Origin: JAIEPW01 sp964406035
GTDB taxonomy: Bacteria > Acidobacteriota > Terriglobia > Bryobacterales > Bryobacteraceae
Direction: 5' to 3'
Length of the DNA: 15,243 bases
Assembly (NCBI GenBank): GCA_964406035.1
Contig: CAYOQB010000126.1
Span: 1 to 15,243 of the forward strand
Under the pieces are notes generated by a model, which was not told the DNA's origin, did not search any database, and was given only the letters and a program-made list of their open reading frames with translations. Positions 6,351 to 13,872 of the stretch are shown here, piece after piece. Numbering within the stretch: the first letter of the stretch is position 1; each line of letters opens with the position of its first letter. A program made the position numbers and the translations under genes.

Positions 6351-7697
6351 ATGAGTAAGTTCTGGGCTTTGGGAGTCGTTTCCGCCGGAGTGGCGCTGGC
6401 TGCGAACACCACTACGGCTAAGGAAGTTACGTTTCACAAGGATGTGCTGCCCATCCTGCAGAAGAATTGCCAGGAATGCCACCGTCCCGGCGAAGCCGGG
6501 CCGATGTCGTTCCTGGATTACAAGTCGACGCGGCCCTGGGCCAAGGCGATCAAGCAGGCGGTGACCACGCGGGTAATGCCGCCGTGGTTCGCCGATCCGG
6601 CGCACGGCAAGTGGGCCAACGATTCGCGGCTGAGCGATGCTGACATCCAGACCATCGCCAAATGGGTCGATGGTGGAGCCAAGGAAGGCAGCGCCAAGGA
6701 CGCCCCCGCGGCCAAACAGTTCCTGGCGGGCTGGAGAATCGCGCAACCGGATGCCGTGTTCGAGATGCCCAAGCCGTTTGAAGTTCCCGCCGAGGGCACC
6801 ATCGAGTATCAGTACGTCATTCTGCCCACCAACTTCACCGAAGACAAGTGGGTCACCATGGCCGAAGTCCGGCCCGACAAGCGCGACGTGGTGCACCATG
6901 TCATCGCCTTCATCCGTCCGAAGGGCTCTCCCTGGATGAAGGATGCCGTTCCTGGCGTTCCATTCGTGCCGAAGCGCGAAGTCCGGTCGCGGCGCGCGGG
7001 TGAGGGTGGCGGCGATCCGCAGAACTCCGAAGCCGGCGCCTCCATGGCGGGAATCGAACTGCTGGTCGGGTACGCTCCGGGCATGAACCCCCAGGTGGCG
7101 CCGCAGGGTTCGGCGAAGCTGCTCCCGGCGGGCGCGGATATCGTGCTCCAGATGCATTACACCGCCAGCGGCAAGGCGACTCAGGACCAGTCCAAGATCG
7201 GACTGGTGTTTGCGAAGGAGCCGGTACAGCGCCGCATGATCACCATGAACGCCACCAACGCGGCGTTCGAGATTCCGGCCGGCGCGCCCGCGCACGAAGT
7301 CCGCAGCGGGTTCACCTTCGGCGACGAGGCGACGCTGATCAGCCTGATGCCGCACATGCACCTGCGCGGCAAGGATTTCACCTACAAGGTGACGTATCCG
7401 ACCGGCGAAACCGAAACGCTGTTGAACGTCCCGCGTTACGACTTCAACTGGCAGTTGTTCTATTACTTCGATCAGCCGAAGGTGATGCCCAAGGGCGCCA
7501 AGATGGAGTGCATCGCGCACTTCGACAACTCGCCGAACAACAAGTACAATCCCGACCCGAAGGTGAATGTTCGTTGGGGCGATCAGAGCTGGGAAGAAAT
7601 GATGATCGGCTGGTTTGACGTGACCATCGACGTGAAGGCGAATCCGATGAAGCTCTTCACGGGCGGCGGACGCGGCGGCCGGTCCGGGGCTGAGTAG
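6351..7697 (+). CDS. Cytochrome c–type II copper monooxygenase fusion (copy 2)
   Basis: This is 448 aa from ATG 6351. GGGGAGG sits 8-9 nt upstream, and a longer reading from TTG 6333 would place that ribosome site inside the gene. After a signal peptide ending near VALA|AN (about 17) come CQECH at 40-44 and VMPPW Met76, the haem domain. HH at 182-183, QMHY His269, HMH at 335-337 and Met417 in WEEMM complete the PHM-type copper sites. Compared with copy 1 it has about 19 extra residues near 209-230, rich in Gly, Arg and Glu, between the first copper His pair and the third His, and a Gly/Arg-rich tail. It is the closest relative of copy 1, with identical DNA runs of 27 and 22 nt. Probably periplasmic; substrate unknown. 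The final copper domain ends before a 118-nt gap containing a strong hairpin. Confidence 0.87.
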   Translation: MSKFWALGVVSAGVALAANTTTAKEVTFHKDVLPILQKNCQECHRPGEAGPMSFLDYKSTRPWAKAIKQAVTTRVMPPWFADPAHGKWANDSRLSDADIQTIAKWVDGGAKEGSAKDAPAAKQFLAGWRIAQPDAVFEMPKPFEVPAEGTIEYQYVILPTNFTEDKWVTMAEVRPDKRDVVHHVIAFIRPKGSPWMKDAVPGVPFVPKREVRSRRAGEGGGDPQNSEAGASMAGIELLVGYAPGMNPQVAPQGSAKLLPAGADIVLQMHYTASGKATQDQSKIGLVFAKEPVQRRMITMNATNAAFEIPAGAPAHEVRSGFTFGDEATLISLMPHMHLRGKDFTYKVTYPTGETETLLNVPRYDFNWQLFYYFDQPKVMPKGAKMECIAHFDNSPNNKYNPDPKVNVRWGDQSWEEMMIGWFDVTIDVKANPMKLFTGGGRGGRSGAE

Positions 7698-7706
7698 TCC
7701 TCAACC

Positions 7707-7721
7707 CCTTGGCAATCAAGG
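7707..7721 (+). repeat. Small hairpin CCTTG-GCAAT-CAAGG after copy 2
   Basis: This perfect 5-bp stem with a 5-nt loop begins 10 nt after the copy 2 stop and is followed by TTTG. It is too short and lacks a real U-run, so it is weak as a terminator by itself. It may act with the larger hairpin just downstream. Confidence 0.3.
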
Positions 7722-7726
7722 TTTGT

Positions 7727-7776
7727 GAACCGCGGGGCGGCTGGTATGCATCTCTAGTCCAGCCGTTCTGCGGTTT
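7727..7776 (+). promoter_or_regulatory. Long stem-loop between copies 2 and 3
   Basis: AACCGCGGGGCGGCTGG (7728-7744) pairs with CCAGCCGTTCTGCGGTT (7759-7775) around a 14-nt loop. All 17 positions pair in the plus-strand RNA, three of them as G·U, and one more G·U can be added outside. On the minus-strand transcript the G·U positions would be A·C mismatches, so the structure favours the sense transcript of the array. No U-run follows, so it is better read as an attenuator, Rho-dependent or processing/stability element than as a standard intrinsic terminator. That role is inference. Confidence 0.6.
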
Positions 7777-7815
7777 CTGTGTCTCAATTCCGGTATCGTA
7801 AGGCGAGGAGCGAAT

Positions 7816-9147
7816 ATGTTGGTCCGTTCGATTTTGCTGGCAGGCGCATCCGCCGTGGCGGCTCTGGCCGCGAACACAGGCAAGGATGTCACGTTCCACA
7901 AGGACGTCCAGCCCATTCTTCAGAAACACTGTCAGGAGTGCCATCGCCCCGGCGAGATTGGCCCGATGCCCCTCCTCAACTACAAGCAGGCGCGCCCGTG
8001 GGCCAAGTCGATGAAGCAGCAGGTGCTGGCCAATAAGATGCCGCCCTGGCCGATCGACCGCACGGTGGGCAAGTTCGCCAACGATCGCTCCTTGACCAAG
8101 GCTGAAGTGGAAACCCTGGTCGCCTGGGTGGACGGCGGCGCCAAGGAAGGCAACGCCAAGGACGCACCCAAGCCGGTGGAATGGCTCAACGGCTGGAATA
8201 TCGGCAAGCCTGACATGGAAGTCGAGATGCCCGTGCAAATCGACGTTCCCGCCGACGGCAAGATCGAATACACCTACATCGTCGTGCCCACCAACTTCAC
8301 CGAAGACAAGTGGGTGCAGGCAGTCGAAGTCCGGCCCGGCAACCGCGCCGTCGTGCACCACGCCGTGTTCTTCATCCGCCCTCCCGGCCAGAAGTGGCTC
8401 GCCGAAGCCAAGCCCGGCGAGGCGTACGTTCCCACCGTCAAGAGTGAAGGCCAGCGCTTCTTCAACACCAACGGCGGCGGCAACGACATCCTCACCATCT
8501 ACACCCCGGGCATGGTTCCGGATCATTGGGCCGACGGCCGCGCCAAATTCGTTCCCGCCGGCAGCGATCTGGTCTTCCAGATGCACTACACCGCCAACGG
8601 CAAAGCCTCGAGGGATCGGACCAAGCTCGGCGTGATCTTCGCCAAGGCGCCGGTCACCGAGCGTGTGATGACCTTGGGCGCGCTGAACAACGGTTTCAGC
8701 ATCCCGCCCGGCGATCCCAACTACAAGGTAGAGGCCTCCGCCCCCATCACCAACGAAGCCACCATGATCAGCCTCTGGCCCCACATGCATCTTCGCGGAA
8801 AGAACTTCGAGTATGACCTGGTCAACCTCGACGGCACTTCCACGAAGCTCTTCAAAATGGATCAGTGGGACCTCAACTGGCAGTTGAACTACATCCTGGC
8901 CGAGCCCATCAAGCTCAAGCCGGGCATGCGCATCCACATCCGGGGCGCATTCGACAACTCGCCCAACAACCCCCACAACCCCGATCCCAAGGCCACCGTG
9001 CGCTGGGGCGAGCAGAGCTGGGAGGAAATGTTCATCGGCTTCTTCGATGTCGCCGTGGACACCAGCTTCAAGGACCGCAACGATTTCATGCGGCCCCGCC
9101 AGCCCCTGCCCAAGGTCCCGGTGGTCAAGCCCTCGGGAGGGCAGTAG
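7816..9147 (+). CDS. Cytochrome c–type II copper monooxygenase fusion (copy 3)
   Basis: This is 443 aa from ATG 7816, with GAGGAG 5 nt upstream. The signal peptide ends near ALA|AN (about 18). The haem domain shows CQECH at 39-43 and Met75 in KMPPW. The copper ligands are all present: HH at 181-182, QMHY His257, HMH at 323-325 and Met405 in WEEMF. It is more diverged than copies 1 and 2 are from each other: the AHFDNS motif near the C-terminus of those copies reads GAFDNS here, and VPRYDFNW reads MDQWDLNW. After cleavage its only cysteines are the two haem-binding ones, so the disulfides known in animal PHM cannot form. The tail is Pro/Lys-rich. The 118-nt gap before it may allow separate expression; the next gene follows after 9 nt. 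Confidence 0.87.
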   Translation: MLVRSILLAGASAVAALAANTGKDVTFHKDVQPILQKHCQECHRPGEIGPMPLLNYKQARPWAKSMKQQVLANKMPPWPIDRTVGKFANDRSLTKAEVETLVAWVDGGAKEGNAKDAPKPVEWLNGWNIGKPDMEVEMPVQIDVPADGKIEYTYIVVPTNFTEDKWVQAVEVRPGNRAVVHHAVFFIRPPGQKWLAEAKPGEAYVPTVKSEGQRFFNTNGGGNDILTIYTPGMVPDHWADGRAKFVPAGSDLVFQMHYTANGKASRDRTKLGVIFAKAPVTERVMTLGALNNGFSIPPGDPNYKVEASAPITNEATMISLWPHMHLRGKNFEYDLVNLDGTSTKLFKMDQWDLNWQLNYILAEPIKLKPGMRIHIRGAFDNSPNNPHNPDPKATVRWGEQSWEEMFIGFFDVAVDTSFKDRNDFMRPRQPLPKVPVVKPSGGQ

Positions 9148-9156
9148 GAGTCAACC

Positions 9157-9870
9157 GTGAGCATGCGCCGTTCCTCATTCGCTTTGATCGCGCTGCTGGC
9201 TGCGCCGGCGCTCCAGGCGCATGAGTACATCACCACCAAGATCACCTTCGCCCAGGAGATTTCGCGCCTCTTCAACAAGAAGTGCGTATCGTGCCACCGC
9301 GAGGGGGGCGTCGCCCCCTTCGCTCTCACCACCTGGGAAGAGGCCCGCCCCTGGGCCAAGGCGATCAAGGAGGAAGTGCTGGAACGGCGCATGCCGCCCT
9401 GGAGCGCGGTTAAGGGTTTCGGTCAGTTCAAGGGCGACATGGGACTGACCATGGAGGAAGTAAAGCTGATCGCGGATTGGGTGGAAGGCGGCGCGCCCGC
9501 CGGCAAGGACATCTACCTGCCCAAGCCCCCCAAGCTGCCGGACGTCAAGGATCCCGGCGCGCCCCGCGGCGCGGTGGAGCTCGCGGTCACCGGCAAGACT
9601 TCACTCACCGCTCCGGCGCGCATTCTCGCTATCCGGCCCAAGAAGCTGGACCGCGGCGCGAGCGTGCAGGTGATCGCCACCCGGCCCGACGGCAGCATCG
9701 AGCCGCTGATCTGGATTAACAACCACCAGCCCGGATTCACCCGCACGTATCACCTGGCCCAGCCACTGTCGCTTCCCGCCGGCACCAGGATCGAAACCGC
9801 GCCTCCCGGCGCGGGGACCTTCGCCCTCTACAAGGCGGCTCCCAAGCCCGCCGCGAAACCCGCCGAGTAG
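9157..9870 (+). CDS. Haem c domain protein with vestigial copper monooxygenase domain
   Basis: This is 237 aa from GTG 9157. AGGAG overlapping the copy 3 stop is 6 nt upstream; an ATG six bases later would be too far from it. The signal peptide ends near LQA|HE (about 21). The haem domain resembles the three upstream copies: KKCVSCH (41-47), ARPWAKAIK and RRMPPW with Met79. After a Pro/Lys linker (about 122-135) a short beta-rich segment resembles the C-terminal monooxygenase domain: ATRPDGSIEPL lines up with VKFPDGRTETL, and YHLAQPLSLPAGTRIE with YYLAEPLKMPAGTVIE. The first copper domain is absent, HMH appears as KKL, and the terminal WDEMM motif is missing. It cannot be a copper monooxygenase of this type. 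It may be a cytochrome electron carrier or accessory protein for the array. Confidence 0.8.
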   Translation: MSMRRSSFALIALLAAPALQAHEYITTKITFAQEISRLFNKKCVSCHREGGVAPFALTTWEEARPWAKAIKEEVLERRMPPWSAVKGFGQFKGDMGLTMEEVKLIADWVEGGAPAGKDIYLPKPPKLPDVKDPGAPRGAVELAVTGKTSLTAPARILAIRPKKLDRGASVQVIATRPDGSIEPLIWINNHQPGFTRTYHLAQPLSLPAGTRIETAPPGAGTFALYKAAPKPAAKPAE

Positions 9871-9902
9871 TTGGTTACCCGCCGGTCGCACTCCTGAACC
9901 AC

Positions 9903-9922
9903 ACACTGGGAACCGCCAGTGT
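9903..9922. terminator. Hairpin between convergent genes
   Basis: ACACTGG (9903-9909) and CCAGTGT (9916-9922) form a perfect 7-bp stem with a 6-nt loop, 33 nt after the last array gene. A second stem, GCGGCA (9929-9934) with TGCCGC (9947-9952), lies next to it. Neither is followed by a T-run on either strand, so this is a possible bidirectional or Rho-assisted terminator by position only. Confidence 0.35.
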
Positions 9923-9971
9923 AAACGAGCGGCAAACGAACGCGTCTGCCGCCTCTCTCCGTCGCCGGTCG

Positions 9972-11987
9972 TTAGAACTCCAGCTTCTCGACCATCCCGG
10001 CGATCTCCCCCTCGATAACGCTCTTGCGCGCCCGCAAATCAGCCAGCGAGTCCCGCAACTGCGCGATCCGCGTCTCCGCCGCCGCCAACTGCGCCGAGTA
10101 CTTCTGCACCTGCTGCTGCTGCCCGGCGACGTTGTTCAGCGAGTAAATGTTCTGGCGCACCCGCTCCTGATCCCGCGTCAGATCGTTCAGGCTCGTCTCC
10201 GCCTGCCGGATTTGCGAGTCCAGCGCCGCCGCCTCGCGCTTCTTGGCCAGCAACTGCTCCAGTTGCGCGCGGCCGGTCGCGGATAGCGCCTTGTTCTGCA
10301 CATAGCTGGCCAGCACGTCGGGCGTCAGGTTGGTCAGGCCCGTGGACGTCTCAAAGACCAACTCTTCATTCACCACGAACTTGTCCGTCGCGCCCGGCGC
10401 CACCTTCACTTCGAAGCGGTGATGCGTGGAGGTGGTTTCCACCGGCTTCTGATTCAGCAGCTTGAACTCGGGCCGCAGCGGGTGCTCGATCACCAGGGTC
10501 TTCGCGCGCTGGTCGACATTGCGGATCGTGTAGGTCTTCGACTCCACCCGCGCCGTCTTGGTCGTCAGCACGCCGCGCCGGATGTGGATCTCGCGCGTCA
10601 CATCGTTGCGCGAATCGATGGCTGTCGTGATCCGCGCGCCCAGGTCCAGGGCGTAGGTGATCAACCTCTTATCGCCGGTCTTCAGCGTTTCCATCAATGC
10701 CTCCCCGGCATACGTGTTCGAGTCGAACACCGTGATCGGACCGCCATCCAGCGTCTTGCCCGTGGAGTTGCTGACTTCCGCGGCGCTCATCGGGTTCAGG
10801 CCGAAATCCTCCCGGTAGATCAGCAGCTTCCGGGTATTCACCTTCTGCTGAACGAAGGGCAGCATGGCGGATTGACCCTTGCGGATGGTCACCGGAGCAT
10901 CGAAGCGATACTCGAACAGCTCGCCCAGGTCGCGGGCTGCCGCCGTGGCGGCTACGGAACTGTACATTTCGTTGCGGCGGAAAGCATCCCGCTCGCGGAC
11001 TTCGTCTCTCAGATCGGCGCTCGCCTGCCGCGCCGATTTGCTGGCGCCGGCACGCAAACCGGCCATCGCCGGCGCGGCCGCGGGCGCCGCCATAGCGGCC
11101 TGCTCGGATGCCACCGCGCCTTCCAGCACCACGGGTCCCACACTCTCCGCTTCCGCCAGTTCGGCCGTGCGGCGAGCCACATAGCGGGGCTCGAACAACT
11201 GCGAAACGAACGACACCGGACGCCCCGACACCACCGCCAGGCGTACGTTCGTCCAATCGTCCCCGGTCGTGTTGTCGACAATCGCCCAACCCTCCAGCGT
11301 CGCGTCCGCCGCTCCGAACACCAGCCGGTAGCTCGACTTCCACACCGCCGCGGGCAGCATGTAGGACGCGGTCAATTGCCGCTGCCGGTCCGCCGCGCCG
11401 TCAATGATCACGCTGCGCTTATCGCGCGAGCGCGACTGGTCGATCACCGTCAGGTACTCGCGCAGCATCTCCTGCTTGCGCGCCTCGGCAAACTTCACGC
11501 TGCTCACCGCCGTCAGGTCAATGGTTCTCAGCTCCCCGGAATCGGTGAGAATCACCACCTGTTCGCCTTCCTTGCGCTTATCGTCGCCCGCCAGGTTGCG
11601 GGCGCTGACCACCACCCCGGTGACGGTTTCCGAACCGTAGCGAAGTTCCACCTTGGAACCCTTCAACTGATCCAGGAATCTCGCCAGGCTTTGCCCTTCG
11701 CCCACCAGGAACGGGTATTCCGCCAGTTTGCGGTTCAACGGCTCGGCCGAATCGTAGCGTACGCTCGAAACCTTACCGCCGCTTCTGTCCTCCAACGTAA
11801 GAGATTTGAGGACATCGTTCATCTCCGCGGCCCGGAACTCCAGGCGCGCGGACTCGCCGGGCTGCAACTCACCGGCGCGCGAGAAATAGCCAACGCCGTT
11901 CTTGTACAGAATCACCTCGCGAACCGGGAGCTCGGCGGCGAGGCTGGCGGAGACCAGGGCGGCCGTCAGGGGAGCCATTTTCTTCAT
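9972..11987 (-). CDS. Secreted DUF4139-domain protein with C-terminal coiled coil
   Basis: This is 671 aa from ATG 11987 (MKKMAPLT). GAGG lies 7 nt upstream, and a longer frame upstream lacks signal-peptide character. A signal peptide ends near residue 17-18. The start of the mature protein, VREVILYKNGVGYFSRAGEL (22-40), and the central segments MLPAAVWKSSYRLVF and GWAIVDNTTGDDWTNVRLAVVSG (about 210-256) are typical of DUF4139 proteins, whose function is not established. A low-complexity Ala/Glu/Arg stretch lies at about 280-330, and residues about 570-670 form a heptad-rich coiled coil with a QQQQ run. It is transcribed alone, divergent from the beta-barrel gene and convergent with the oxygenase array. 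It could be a periplasmic or surface-associated scaffold. I do not assign a role. Confidence 0.75.
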   Translation of the reverse strand: MKKMAPLTAALVSASLAAELPVREVILYKNGVGYFSRAGELQPGESARLEFRAAEMNDVLKSLTLEDRSGGKVSSVRYDSAEPLNRKLAEYPFLVGEGQSLARFLDQLKGSKVELRYGSETVTGVVVSARNLAGDDKRKEGEQVVILTDSGELRTIDLTAVSSVKFAEARKQEMLREYLTVIDQSRSRDKRSVIIDGAADRQRQLTASYMLPAAVWKSSYRLVFGAADATLEGWAIVDNTTGDDWTNVRLAVVSGRPVSFVSQLFEPRYVARRTAELAEAESVGPVVLEGAVASEQAAMAAPAAAPAMAGLRAGASKSARQASADLRDEVRERDAFRRNEMYSSVAATAAARDLGELFEYRFDAPVTIRKGQSAMLPFVQQKVNTRKLLIYREDFGLNPMSAAEVSNSTGKTLDGGPITVFDSNTYAGEALMETLKTGDKRLITYALDLGARITTAIDSRNDVTREIHIRRGVLTTKTARVESKTYTIRNVDQRAKTLVIEHPLRPEFKLLNQKPVETTSTHHRFEVKVAPGATDKFVVNEELVFETSTGLTNLTPDVLASYVQNKALSATGRAQLEQLLAKKREAAALDSQIRQAETSLNDLTRDQERVRQNIYSLNNVAGQQQQVQKYSAQLAAAETRIAQLRDSLADLRARKSVIEGEIAGMVEKLEF

Positions 11988-12147
11988 GCGGGAACCTCGT
12001 GTTTTCGTCTTCACACAGCGGACATGCCGCCGTGGACACAATCCTTTCGACGCTAGCCATTCTGCTATCGTTGAGCTATTGATGCGTCGCCCTAATCCTT
12101 ACACAAAATCCTGGCGATACATACGGGGAGGAGTCTCGATCCCTGTG

Positions 12148-13494
12148 ATGGGCAAGGCTTTGCTGGTTTTGGCGATGATCGGCGCGCAGTTGCTGCCGGC
12201 CCAGGTCCCGGGCGGCGGCGGTGGCGGCTATCAGGGACCCGGCGTCATGAGCCGGGGCGCCGGCGGCATCGGACGCCGCGCCGGGCGGGTGGCCAACATC
12301 CGCTTCCTGGTGGACGTCGCCGGTTCCTACGACAACGGCTTCGTCCCGCTGCAGGTGAACGAGGCGGGCGAGCTGGTCACCACCGGCGCCAACTACGGAG
12401 TGGAGATCAGCGTCGGCGCCTTCGGACAGAAATCCTGGCGGAGAACCCTGGTGGCGCTCGACTACCAGTCTCAATACGGCCGGTACAACGTCAACCGCTT
12501 TCTCAACGGCTTCATCCACAACCTGGGGGTTGGCGTCGCGCATCAATGGAGCCGCAGCATCGCGGTGGACGCGCAACTCGCCGCCGGCACCACCAATCGC
12601 GCCATCGGCTTCTTCGGCGGAGTCCCGCTGGGCGGCGGCGTCGGCAGCCCCGACATCGGCGGGCCGGGAACCTTCATCTTCGACAACCGCGTGTACTTCG
12701 CCCAATTGGGCGGCAACCTGGTCTGGACCCCGTCCTCCCGCTGGTCCGTCGCCGGCGGCGGCAATTACTTCCGGATCGACCGTACCGCCTCCGGGTTGGT
12801 GGATTCCAGGGGCTACGTGCTGCAGGCGCAGACAGGCTACCGCCTCAATCGCCGCCAGCAGGTTTCCGGAGGCTACTTCTACAACTCCTTCGGATTTCCG
12901 GGGGCCTTTGGGACCTCGCAGATCCACGGGTTCTTCGGGGGCTGGCGCTATCAAAGCGGAGCTCGCTGGAACATCGACGTCCAGGGTGGCGTGTTCCGCG
13001 CTTATACCGAGGGGCTGACGCAGGTAACCCTCGATCCCGCGGTGGCGGCGCTGCTCGGACAAACGGCCGCGATCCGCGCTTTCCAGCGAACGGTATGGCT
13101 GCCCACGTTCAACATCGGGGTCAGCCGCAATTGGCGGCGCACCGGAATCAACCTCGCCTACTCCCGCGGCGTGAATCCCGGCAACGGTCTGTTCCTGACC
13201 ACGTCCTCCGACAACGGCAACGCCAATTTCAACTACACGCCCGGCCGCAACTGGACATTCGGGACTTTCGTGAACTATACCCGGATGAACAGCATCGGAC
13301 CGGACTTCAACGCCATCGAGCAGGTCTCGGCCGGGGTGAACGCATCCTATCGCATCCGCGGCGATCTCTTCTTCCGCTCCTCCGTGGACTTCCGGCGGAT
13401 ACTGACGCAGAACTCCACCTTCCGCCAGAACTCCCAGCGGGTCCTGATCGGCATCTCCTACAGTCCCGGGGAAATCCCCATCTCCTTCCGGTAA
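12148..13494 (+). CDS. Predicted outer-membrane beta-barrel protein
   Basis: This is 448 aa from ATG 12148; an in-frame GTG directly before it is equally possible. GGAGGAG at 12127-12133 is the ribosome site, and the frame stays open much further upstream without signal-peptide character. The signal peptide ends near LPA|QV (18-19). A Gly-rich, Arg-containing linker follows (about 20-46). The remainder alternates polar and aromatic/hydrophobic residues in repeated short strands (for example FIFDNRVYFAQLGGNLVW, SGGYFYNSFGF, WTFGTFVNYTRMNSIG), the pattern of a transmembrane barrel; it contains no cysteine. The final residue is Arg after ISF, not the usual terminal Phe. I do not recognise the family, and the transported substrate, if any, is unknown. 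A receiver-domain gene follows after 5 nt. Confidence 0.7.
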   Translation: MGKALLVLAMIGAQLLPAQVPGGGGGGYQGPGVMSRGAGGIGRRAGRVANIRFLVDVAGSYDNGFVPLQVNEAGELVTTGANYGVEISVGAFGQKSWRRTLVALDYQSQYGRYNVNRFLNGFIHNLGVGVAHQWSRSIAVDAQLAAGTTNRAIGFFGGVPLGGGVGSPDIGGPGTFIFDNRVYFAQLGGNLVWTPSSRWSVAGGGNYFRIDRTASGLVDSRGYVLQAQTGYRLNRRQQVSGGYFYNSFGFPGAFGTSQIHGFFGGWRYQSGARWNIDVQGGVFRAYTEGLTQVTLDPAVAALLGQTAAIRAFQRTVWLPTFNIGVSRNWRRTGINLAYSRGVNPGNGLFLTTSSDNGNANFNYTPGRNWTFGTFVNYTRMNSIGPDFNAIEQVSAGVNASYRIRGDLFFRSSVDFRRILTQNSTFRQNSQRVLIGISYSPGEIPISFR

Positions 13495-13499
13495 CGCTG

Positions 13500-13871
13500 A
13501 TGCGCCTGCTGCTGGTGGACGACGAAGCCGCGCTCGCCAGACTGCTGGCCGGGTTTCTGGAGCGCCAGGGTTACGAAGTCCACGCCTGCGATTCGGCCGA
13601 AACCGCGCTGCCGGTCTTCGAGGCCGGGCCCGGCGCCTTCCACGCCGTCATCGCGGACCTGACCTTGCCGGGCATGCAGGGTGACGAAATGGTCCGGCGC
13701 ATACTCGCCATCGCGCCGCGCATGCCCGTGATCATTTCCAGTGGATATCCGTTCAGCGCGGAAGCCTATGCCGGCTTCCGGGTCAGCGTGCTGCAGAAAC
13801 CATACCTGCCGAAGGCGCTCGCCGCGCTGCTGCAGGACCTGCTGCGGCCCGCGCGGGAAGCCGGCGCTTAG
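13500..13871 (+). CDS. Stand-alone response-regulator receiver domain protein
   Basis: This 123-aa protein is a single CheY-like receiver domain. The acidic pair Asp7-Asp8 (LLLVDDE), the phosphoacceptor Asp53 (VIADLTLPGM), Ser81 (IISSGYP) and Lys100 (VLQKPY) are all in place, so it should accept a phosphoryl group. No output domain follows; the C-terminus is only a short basic tail. Such proteins usually act by protein-protein contact, often with hybrid histidine kinases. No kinase is visible in the window. The sequence resembles receivers found at the C-terminus of hybrid kinases ('SGY…KPY'), so it could be a detached one. The start lies 5 nt after the barrel gene stop with no clear ribosome site, suggesting coupled translation. 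It converges with the next gene across a 1-nt gap. Confidence 0.88.
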   Translation: MRLLLVDDEAALARLLAGFLERQGYEVHACDSAETALPVFEAGPGAFHAVIADLTLPGMQGDEMVRRILAIAPRMPVIISSGYPFSAEAYAGFRVSVLQKPYLPKALAALLQDLLRPAREAGA

Positions 13872-13872
13872 C

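Noticed and set aside
6039..8976. Two long minus-strand open frames across the copper monooxygenase genes
   Set aside because: They resemble each other only because they are antisense to paralogues. The His/Asp/Gly-rich translations have no signal peptide or motif.
9929..9952. GCGGCA/TGCCGC stem as an intrinsic terminator
   Set aside because: It has a 6-bp stem, a 12-nt loop and no T-run on either strand; mentioned only as a neighbour of the better 7-bp hairpin.
10419..12056. 545-codon plus-strand open frame across the DUF4139 gene
   Set aside because: It is antisense to a gene with signal peptide, domain motifs and ribosome site; the translation is His/Arg/Gln-rich.
11988..12147. Sigma-70 promoters between the divergent DUF4139 and barrel genes
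   Set aside because: Candidate boxes such as TTGAGC (12071) or TTACAC (12099) lack a -10 partner at acceptable spacing. No promoter can be supported, though one must exist for each direction.
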